This document shows, one piece after another, positions 6,899 to 12,075 of a stretch of 12,075 bases of DNA. Under the pieces are notes generated by a model that had not been told where the DNA came from, ran no database searches, and was given only the letters and a program-made list of their open reading frames with translations. Every line of letters starts with the position of its first letter. Within the stretch, counting starts at the first letter, position 1. The stretch spans positions 1 through 12,075 of the forward strand of contig CAIRYE010000308.1 of NCBI GenBank assembly GCA_903882765.1. The letters run 5' to 3'. A program made the position numbers and the translations under genes. Source of the stretch: an uncultured Anaerolineae bacterium. Lineage in GTDB: Bacteria; Chloroflexota; Anaerolineae; Anaerolineales; Villigracilaceae.

Positions 6899-7408
6899 TT
6901 ACTCATCCACCTCGTCATATTGATCGGTAGATCGCTCGTTTCCGTTCGGCACTAAACCGCGTAAGCGGTCTTCCTCGATCTTGCGAATGCCGTTTCGGAT
7001 CTGGGTCAACAAACGTGTCACTTCTTCTTCCATTGATTGCAGCGAATCAATTACATAATTATCTGCGTCGCGGCGGGTGGCCGCGGCATCATCTCGGGCT
7101 TGGGTAACGATCTGAGAGGACCGATTCTGAGCGCTTTTAACAATCGCTTCGCGTTCAACGATCTGCTCAGCTTTTTCCTTTGCGAGCGTAATAATTCGAT
7201 TGGCTTCTTCCTGAGCCTGAGCGATGATACGGTCCTTTTGGGTCACGATCTGCTGGGCTTTTTTGATTTCTTCAGGAACCGTTACCCGCATCTGGTCGAT
7301 GATATCGAGTAATTTATCTTCGTCAATGACTATATTCCGAGTAAATGGTAATGCACGGCTATCGTTAAAGAGATCTTCAATTTTGTCTACAAGGTGCAAT
7401 ATATCCAT
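6899..7408 (-). CDS. Coiled-coil protein, ATP-synthase-subunit-b-like/DivIVA-like, coaD neighbour
   Basis: This 169-residue soluble protein is dominated by a long charged helix. Residues 1-45 form a short conserved-looking head (MDILHLVDKIEDL, then VIDEDKLLDIIDQMR), followed by VPEEIKKAQQIV. Residues about 46-148 are a near-continuous alanine/glutamate/arginine-rich coiled coil, and the tail after 150 is acidic and probably disordered. Proteins like this sit beside coaD in Chloroflexota and some Firmicutes and are often mislabelled ATPase or ATP synthase subunit B because of the coiled coil. No transmembrane segment or ATP-binding motif is present, so neither label holds as a function. A scaffold or cell-division role like DivIVA is only a guess. 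The start is firm: GGAGG (7414-7418) precedes the ATG by five bases. Its stop is seven bases from the converging lactonase stop. Confidence 0.8.
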   Translation of the reverse strand: MDILHLVDKIEDLFNDSRALPFTRNIVIDEDKLLDIIDQMRVTVPEEIKKAQQIVTQKDRIIAQAQEEANRIITLAKEKAEQIVEREAIVKSAQNRSSQIVTQARDDAAATRRDADNYVIDSLQSMEEEVTRLLTQIRNGIRKIEEDRLRGLVPNGNERSTDQYDEVDE

Positions 7409-7446
7409 GGAACCTCCGTTCGCATTAGAACGAAATAATTATTAAC

Positions 7447-7483
7447 ATTATAACTATTATATCAACTAATAAAAAATACCCAA
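7447..7483 (-). promoter_or_regulatory. Likely promoter of the coiled-coil gene
   Basis: On the - strand TTGGGT (7478-7483) and a perfect TATAAT (7456-7461) are 16 bases apart. A second TATAAT lies at 7447-7452. Transcription would start near 7449 or a little downstream, giving a leader of about 30-40 bases with a good GGAGG site. This makes the coiled-coil gene at least partly independent of coaD. A short inverted repeat (CGTTC at 7417-7421, GAACG at 7428-7432) overlaps the first base of the leader next to the ribosome site. Confidence 0.5.
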
Positions 7484-7494
7484 ATCGCTTTAAA

Positions 7495-8013
7495 TCAATC
7501 ACGAAGTGAATTGATCGGCCCTTGCATATCTATCATTCCGGCAATTTTAATCCGCAACGCTTCATTTACGTGGGGTGGAACCATGCTTGAAACATCCCCA
7601 TCCAGCATCGCGATCTCTCGAACGGTGGTTGAAGAAATAAAGGTATGCTCTTCGTTAGTGATCAGTGCGACCGTTTCTACTTCGGTTTCAAGGCGATGGT
7701 TCGCCAATGCCATTCTGAACTCAAATTCAAAATCAGAGAAAACTCGCAATCCACGAATGATCACGTTTACATCATGTTTACGAGCGATCTTCACTGTCAA
7801 ACCGCTATAACCCATGATCTTGATGTTTGGGCGGTTTTCAAACGATCTTCGAACCAAGGACAATCGTTCTTCTGGAGAAAACAGCAAGTTTTTAACAGGC
7901 TTATCGTACACCGCGATCAACACTTCGTCAAAGATCTTGGATGCTCGGTTAACAATGTCCACATGCCCATAATGGATCGGATCAAACGTACCGGGAAACA
8001 TAGCTCGAACCAT
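7495..8013 (-). CDS. coaD: Phosphopantetheine adenylyltransferase (CoaD)
   Basis: This 172-residue cytoplasmic enzyme catalyses the fourth step of coenzyme A synthesis: 4'-phosphopantetheine plus ATP to dephospho-CoA plus pyrophosphate. It is slightly longer than the typical 155-165 residues. Seen: the nucleotidyltransferase motif FPGTFDPIHYGH (6-17), with the catalytic H17 of the (H/T)xGH class; the pantetheine-site region IIRGLRVFSDFEFE (85-98); and the C-terminal ISSTTVRE (126-133), the ATP-binding S-S-T-x-V-R-E signature. The start is supported by GAGGAG at 8020-8025, six bases before the ATG. Only 25 bases separate it from the recG stop, so the two are probably co-transcribed. In many bacteria rsmD sits between recG and coaD, but here it is absent. 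Confidence 0.95.
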   Translation of the reverse strand: MVRAMFPGTFDPIHYGHVDIVNRASKIFDEVLIAVYDKPVKNLLFSPEERLSLVRRSFENRPNIKIMGYSGLTVKIARKHDVNVIIRGLRVFSDFEFEFRMALANHRLETEVETVALITNEEHTFISSTTVREIAMLDGDVSSMVPPHVNEALRIKIAGMIDMQGPINSLRD

Positions 8014-8038
8014 TTATCACTCCTCGATCAACAAAAAA

Positions 8039-10585
8039 TTAGCTTATGTCGCTTCTTACGCCCCAGAAACGATCTAATGCTTCTGAAAGCATTTTGTTTT
8101 CAGGCAGGATCAGTTCAGCGTCTGTTTCAAAGATGTTCTTAGCAAAAGCGGAAGCCTTTTCGATCAAAGCAATATCCGTTAGTGATACCATTTTCAAGGA
8201 ACCCGCAAAACCTGATTGCCTTGTTCCAAGAAATTCCCCTGGCCCACGCAATTTCAGATCCATCTCAGCAAGCTTAAAACCGTCCGATGTTTCCGTCATC
8301 ACTTGCAGCCTTTCGTTCTCAGCCGCGTCCTCATGATCAGGGATCAACAAACAGAAAGATTCTCCGCCGCCGCGGCCAACTCTGCCGCGTAACTGATGGA
8401 GTTGAGCAAGACCAAACCGGTTAGCGCCTTCGATAAGGATAACTGTAGCATTGGGAACATCCACACCTACCTCGATCACCGTTGTTGAAACCAAAATCTG
8501 ATAGATCCCGTCCCTAAAATCCGTCATGATTCGGTCTTTTTCTTCGGGTTTCATCTTTCCGTGTAACAATCCAACTTTCAGGTCAGAAAAAATATCATTG
8601 GATAATCGTTCATGATCATCCACGGCAGCCTTTACGGTTTCCAACTTTTCACTTTCTTCAATTAGTGGATACACAATAAAAGCTTGTTTACCAGCCATTA
8701 TTTGGCTGCGAACAAGGGAATAAGCCCTTTCGCGCTCTTGCGGGCGTAATACGTGGGTAGAAATGGGCTGTCTGCCAGCGGGCATCTCATCCATTACTGA
8801 AAGATCAAGATCGCCATAAAGCGTAAGCGCTAACGACCGTGGAATTGGAGTAGCTGTCATGACTAGCAAGTGCGGATTGTTGCCTTTGGCGCGCAAGGCG
8901 GATCGTTGACCAACACCAAAACGATGCTGCTCATCAATGACGGTAAGTTGTAGATCCTTGAAGGTAACGGGGTCTTCAATTAAGGCGTGGGTTCCGATCA
9001 GGATCTTAATGTCTCCATTTTCCAATCCGACCTTGATAGTTTCACGTTCAGCGGTATTGGTATCGCCCGTTAGTAGCTTTATCTCGCCTTCCATCAATAA
9101 ACCCGCGCCGATCATGGTTTGAGATAAGCTCTTAAAATGTTGTTCGGCAAGGATAGAAGTAGGTGCCATAATAGCCGCTTGAGCTCCATTACGGATGATG
9201 AACATTGCCGCCATAGCCGCTACGATGGTCTTCCCCGAGCCTACATCGCCTTGGATCAAGCGATTCATCGGTTTACCAGAGCGTAGATCCCCTTGAATAT
9301 CCTCGATAGTGCGTCTTTGGGCATTGGTTAGCTGGTAAGGTAAACCATCAATGACCGAATTTAGCCATTCCTGATCGGTCTCAAAGACCCGACCATCCAC
9401 TGAGTTCCAATCTTTCTTCTGGCGTAAAACACCCATCTGCAAATAGAAGATCTCATCAAACGCCAAACGGTCACGTGATTGTGTTAACCGATCCTGATCA
9501 TCCGGAAAATGAACTTGATAAAGGGCTTCGCCCAAACCCATAAGTTTGGCATCGCGGATCAGGGTAACAGGCAATGGGTCCGAAACCCGGGGGGTCCAAA
9601 AACGGATCACTGTGTCCATCAATTCGCGCAAACTTTTTTGGGTCACATTTTCGGTGAGCGGGTAAATTGGCACGATCCTATTGGTGTGTAGGTTTTCAAT
9701 TTCAACCGGCTCCCAATAGGGATTATTCATCACCAATCGGCCGAGGTATTGTTCGATTTTGCCAGCGACCGCGATATTAACGCCTTTACTAAAACGATTC
9801 GATAACCATGGCTGGTTAAACCAAGTTACTCGAAGCGAATCCATTCCGTCACTTAAGATCACTTCAACCATACTTCGATTGGTGTTGCCAAGGGTTCGGT
9901 TGGAAACAGATTGAACTTGTCCAATGACTGTAACAACATCCCCATAGAAGAGTGCTTTGATCGGTTTTAGCTTGCTGTAATCATCATAACGGCGGGGGAA
10001 AAAATATAGCATATCACCAAGGGTGTAGAGGCCTAATTTTTCAAGCTTAGAAGAGTTCTTAGGTCCAACCCCATGCAAAACAGTTAGGCTGGCGTTGAGC
10101 GCTGCCGGTGTTTGGGATGTTTGCGCGCCGGGGAAGGAAGAGGACCGTGGGGCAACTTTTCGTTCTTGTTGTTCCCGTTGTTGTGGCGGGCGATAGGGTT
10201 CTCGCTGGGGAGCTTCTGATCTTTGAGGCTGCGCCGAAGCTGAACTTTTTTCAGGAGTGTTAATAGCTTTCGCAGGAACTGGTTTCCGCTCTGGTTCATT
10301 TTCCGTAAAAATTGGTTCCGGAATTTCACCGGCGCCGGCTTGTCCTTGGATCCGTTTCCAAAGCCCTTTTAGCGTTTCAGCTCGAGATGTGGGGGTGAGC
10401 CGATGGTAATCTCGCAAACGCGCTGAAACCAAAGAAATAATATCTTCGGAGACCGTTTCATTGCGCGCTTCCGCTTCCCAAAATTCCAATATCTTGGCAA
10501 GGCCGCCAATAACGGCTTTGTTTTGGTAGCCATTCTCGTTTTCTAGGCGGAAAAATTTTCGTAGTTTTTCGATGGATGATTGCAT
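8039..10585 (-). CDS. recG: ATP-dependent DNA helicase RecG with N-terminal extension
   Basis: RecG unwinds and regresses stalled replication forks and Holliday junctions in the cytoplasm. At 848 residues it is about 150 longer than the usual 680-700. Residues 1-80 look helical and 85-165 form a low-complexity linker rich in P, Q, R, E and S. The standard protein begins near 166 with VLHGVGPK, then LGDMLYFFPRRYDDYS (wedge entry), and an OB fold at about 215-297. Helicase motifs are all intact: Walker A GDVGSGKT (446-453), APTSILAEQH (474-483), DEQH box (551-554), TATPIPR (577-583), TTVIEVGVDVP (701-711), QLRGRVGR (731-738). The ATG at 10585 has only AAGG, 12 bases upstream, as a ribosome site, but the frame and composition make the extension part of the protein. 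The neighbouring fakA-like and coaD genes are typical partners. Confidence 0.95.
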   Translation of the reverse strand: MQSSIEKLRKFFRLENENGYQNKAVIGGLAKILEFWEAEARNETVSEDIISLVSARLRDYHRLTPTSRAETLKGLWKRIQGQAGAGEIPEPIFTENEPERKPVPAKAINTPEKSSASAQPQRSEAPQREPYRPPQQREQQERKVAPRSSSFPGAQTSQTPAALNASLTVLHGVGPKNSSKLEKLGLYTLGDMLYFFPRRYDDYSKLKPIKALFYGDVVTVIGQVQSVSNRTLGNTNRSMVEVILSDGMDSLRVTWFNQPWLSNRFSKGVNIAVAGKIEQYLGRLVMNNPYWEPVEIENLHTNRIVPIYPLTENVTQKSLRELMDTVIRFWTPRVSDPLPVTLIRDAKLMGLGEALYQVHFPDDQDRLTQSRDRLAFDEIFYLQMGVLRQKKDWNSVDGRVFETDQEWLNSVIDGLPYQLTNAQRRTIEDIQGDLRSGKPMNRLIQGDVGSGKTIVAAMAAMFIIRNGAQAAIMAPTSILAEQHFKSLSQTMIGAGLLMEGEIKLLTGDTNTAERETIKVGLENGDIKILIGTHALIEDPVTFKDLQLTVIDEQHRFGVGQRSALRAKGNNPHLLVMTATPIPRSLALTLYGDLDLSVMDEMPAGRQPISTHVLRPQERERAYSLVRSQIMAGKQAFIVYPLIEESEKLETVKAAVDDHERLSNDIFSDLKVGLLHGKMKPEEKDRIMTDFRDGIYQILVSTTVIEVGVDVPNATVILIEGANRFGLAQLHQLRGRVGRGGGESFCLLIPDHEDAAENERLQVMTETSDGFKLAEMDLKLRGPGEFLGTRQSGFAGSLKMVSLTDIALIEKASAFAKNIFETDAELILPENKMLSEALDRFWGVRSDIS

Positions 10586-10607
10586 AATATTATTTTACCT
10601 TATGAAT

Positions 10608-10626
10608 TTTTTGGCATCCCCAAAAA
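10608..10626 (-). repeat. Short A/T inverted repeat in the recG leader
   Basis: TTTTTGG (10608-10614) and CCAAAAA (10620-10626) are perfect inverted repeats around a five-base loop, ending 23 bases before the recG start. A perfect ten-base palindrome, CTTTTAAAAG, lies nearby at 10633-10642. Either could be a weak hairpin or a protein-binding site for recG control. On the - strand TTGTCA (10655-10660) resembles a -35, but I find no convincing -10 at the right distance, so the recG promoter is not located. Confidence 0.3.
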
Positions 10627-10664
10627 TCGTATCTTTTAAAAGGATAACTAACCGAATGACAACG

Positions 10665-10713
10665 AAAAAGGCCGGCTGATTTTCAATGGCGTACCAAGAA
10701 AATCTACCGGCCT
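10665..10713 (-). terminator. Intrinsic terminator after the fakA-like gene
   Basis: The arms AGGCCGG (10669-10675) and GATTTTC (10678-10684) pair perfectly with GAAAATC (10698-10704) and CCGGCCT (10707-10713), with a 2x2 mismatch between the two seven-pair blocks. The 13-base loop can itself form a three-pair TGG/CCA stem. Reading on the - strand the stem ends in CCGGCC followed by TTTTT. It lies 37 bases past the fakA-like stop, so recG probably has its own promoter as well as any read-through. Confidence 0.75.
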
Positions 10714-10750
10714 CCACTTTTTACCCCAAAGGAATAATCTTTACCAAACG

Positions 10751-12075
10751 TTATTCGATTGAGAAAATGAATTGGTAATGCGGCTGACCGCCTTCTTGCA
10801 ATTCAACCTCATGGTTCGGATATTTTTTTCGGATCAGATCAGCGATTCTGTTTGCTTCAGCATGTTTCAACTCAGCGCCATAGAAGATGGTAATTAACTC
10901 GTATTCTTGCGCTTTCACCTTATCTAAGAACTGCAGGCAGGCGTGTTCCAAATTATCAGAGGAAAGGGATAGTTTCCCGTTCTCCAAAGCAATAACTTGC
11001 CCTTCCTTCACAGAAACACCATCGATCTCTACCGAGCGGCTGGCAATGGTAATTTCACCGGTGATGACATGATTAAGGGATTTGATCATTTTCTCAGCGA
11101 TCACATCCAGATCAGCATCCGGATTTAACTGCAGCATCGCCGATAAACCTTGAGGAATGGTTTTTGACGGAATCACCCGCACCTGTTTTACGGTTACATC
11201 CTTTGCCTGGTTAGCGGCAAGGATAATATTTTTATTATTTGGAAGAATTACAATTTTGTCAGTTGGAAGATTCTCGAAAGCATCCAAAATATCTCGGGTA
11301 GATGGATTCATTGTTTGCCCACCGCTGATGACAGCGGCAGCGCCCAAGCTGGCGAAAATGCGGGAAATGCCAGGACCGGGCGAAATAGTAATGACGGCAA
11401 TTTGACCAGGCGTGACACTGGCAAATTCAAGGGTTGAGTGCTTTGTTTGACTTTCGATCTCATCCATTTGGGCTAACAAGTTTTCCATTGCCACTTTGGT
11501 AATGGTGCCGATGGTAAGAATGTAATCGATCGGTTCATACCGTTTTTCCAAGAGGGTATGGATATGCATTCGGTACATACCTTCCCCTTCACCAACCTGG
11601 ATCGAAGTACCGATGTCCTCCAAATGTGAATAGAATTGTTCCAAGCTAAAATCAGATCCGGGGCGGAAATCTACAACTACTTCCCAATCTTGCCCTTCTT
11701 CAACATCTTCCAGAGCATTTTCAAGGTTCATCGCCGATAGGGGTTGCACCGAGAAAAGTGCCGTGTCTAAGGACGCGCCATCGAGATAGCGAACCATTCC
11801 TTCTAGAATGAAGAACAAACCTTTTCCGCCTGAATCCACTACTCCAGCTTGCTTTAGGATGGGAAGAAACTCGGGGGTGCTAGCGACAGAGTGATCGGCG
11901 GCAACAACAACCCTTCGAAGAACCTCGATCACGTCATCAGTCTCATCCGCCGCGACCTCAGCTTCCTTGGCGATATCTTTGGTTACAGTAAGGATCGTTC
12001 CCTCAACCGGGCGAACAACGCCTTTATAAGCTGTGTCACGCGCTTCAGAGAAGGCGTTAGCGAGAACTTTAGCGG
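10751..12075 (-). CDS. fakA: FakA/YloV-family fatty acid kinase, DAK2 domain (N-terminus cut off by the window)
   Basis: The frame is open from the TAA at 10751 through the window edge, about 441 codons, so roughly the N-terminal 110 residues of a usual 550 are missing. The GTG at 11932 is internal. The visible part starts in the DAK2 domain (VRPVEGTILTV near 11994-12026, TPEFLPILKQAGVVDSGGKG near 11824-11880), then a middle domain with the HIH motif (about 11565-11573), then the long C-terminal domain. In Firmicutes FakA phosphorylates fatty acids held by a FakB/DegV carrier for phospholipid synthesis. The kinase aspartates lie outside the window, so activity cannot be judged. Family zinc ligands include a cysteine plus the HIH histidines; the matching segment here (DWEVVVDF) has no cysteine. 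No fakB is in the window. Its placement before recG is a common arrangement, usually with an asp23-like gene upstream. Confidence 0.85.
   Translation of the reverse strand, partial: AKVLANAFSEARDTAYKGVVRPVEGTILTVTKDIAKEAEVAADETDDVIEVLRRVVVAADHSVASTPEFLPILKQAGVVDSGGKGLFFILEGMVRYLDGASLDTALFSVQPLSAMNLENALEDVEEGQDWEVVVDFRPGSDFSLEQFYSHLEDIGTSIQVGEGEGMYRMHIHTLLEKRYEPIDYILTIGTITKVAMENLLAQMDEIESQTKHSTLEFASVTPGQIAVITISPGPGISRIFASLGAAAVISGGQTMNPSTRDILDAFENLPTDKIVILPNNKNIILAANQAKDVTVKQVRVIPSKTIPQGLSAMLQLNPDADLDVIAEKMIKSLNHVITGEITIASRSVEIDGVSVKEGQVIALENGKLSLSSDNLEHACLQFLDKVKAQEYELITIFYGAELKHAEANRIADLIRKKYPNHEVELQEGGQPHYQFIFSIE

Noticed and set aside
6899..7408. The coiled-coil protein as ATP synthase F0 subunit b
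   Set aside because: It lacks the N-terminal membrane helix of subunit b, and no other ATP synthase genes are nearby. The similarity is only coiled-coil composition.
10084..10329. An 81-codon frame on the - strand over the RecG linker
   Set aside because: It is an out-of-frame shadow of the repetitive P/Q/R-rich linker, with no ribosome site or recognisable protein.

Overview
The window is ordinary bacterial chromosome, tightly packed with genes. I see no phage, transposon, CRISPR array, tRNA or rRNA. Base composition looks to be in the mid-40s percent G+C by eye. The organism is probably a member of the Chloroflexota, perhaps Anaerolineae. This rests on the fatty-acid-kinase-like gene / recG / coaD / coiled-coil gene order, the long N-terminal extension on RecG, and the coiled-coil protein beside coaD. 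That placement is inference from family knowledge and was not tested by a search. Genes fill nearly everything; the longest gene-free stretches are 10586-10750 and 2502-2650.

Region 1 (1-2501, + strand) holds the 3' part of cydD and a complete cydC, overlapping by four bases. Together they encode the heterodimeric ABC exporter of glutathione/cysteine needed to assemble cytochrome bd oxidase. A strong hairpin at 2541-2579 lies between cydC and the next, oppositely oriented gene and probably ends transcription from both sides.

Region 2 (2651-3640, - strand) is a lone importer-type ABC ATPase with a TOBE-like C-terminus and no permease or binding protein beside it.

Region 3 (3717-6891, + strand) is a likely four-gene operon: a ROK-family sugar kinase with the fructokinase-type zinc motif, a 116-residue protein of unknown function, an NDUFA9-like atypical short-chain dehydrogenase, and an SMP-30/gluconolactonase-family lactonase. 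A role in sugar metabolism is plausible for the kinase and lactonase. The other two members are not explained by that.

Region 4 (12075 down to 6899, - strand) is a housekeeping run: the C-terminal four-fifths of a DAK2-domain fatty acid kinase (FakA/YloV family), recG, coaD, and a coiled-coil protein that appears to have its own promoter. The fakA-like gene ends in its own terminator before recG. The last gene of this run and the last gene of region 3 converge with only seven bases between their stop codons.

I did not find a previously undescribed system. The observations most worth a second look are the roughly three-fold excess of GATC sites, the small unknown gene at 4712 with no ribosome binding site, the extended RecG, the apparent loss of one expected zinc ligand in the FakA-like protein, and the orphan ABC ATPase.
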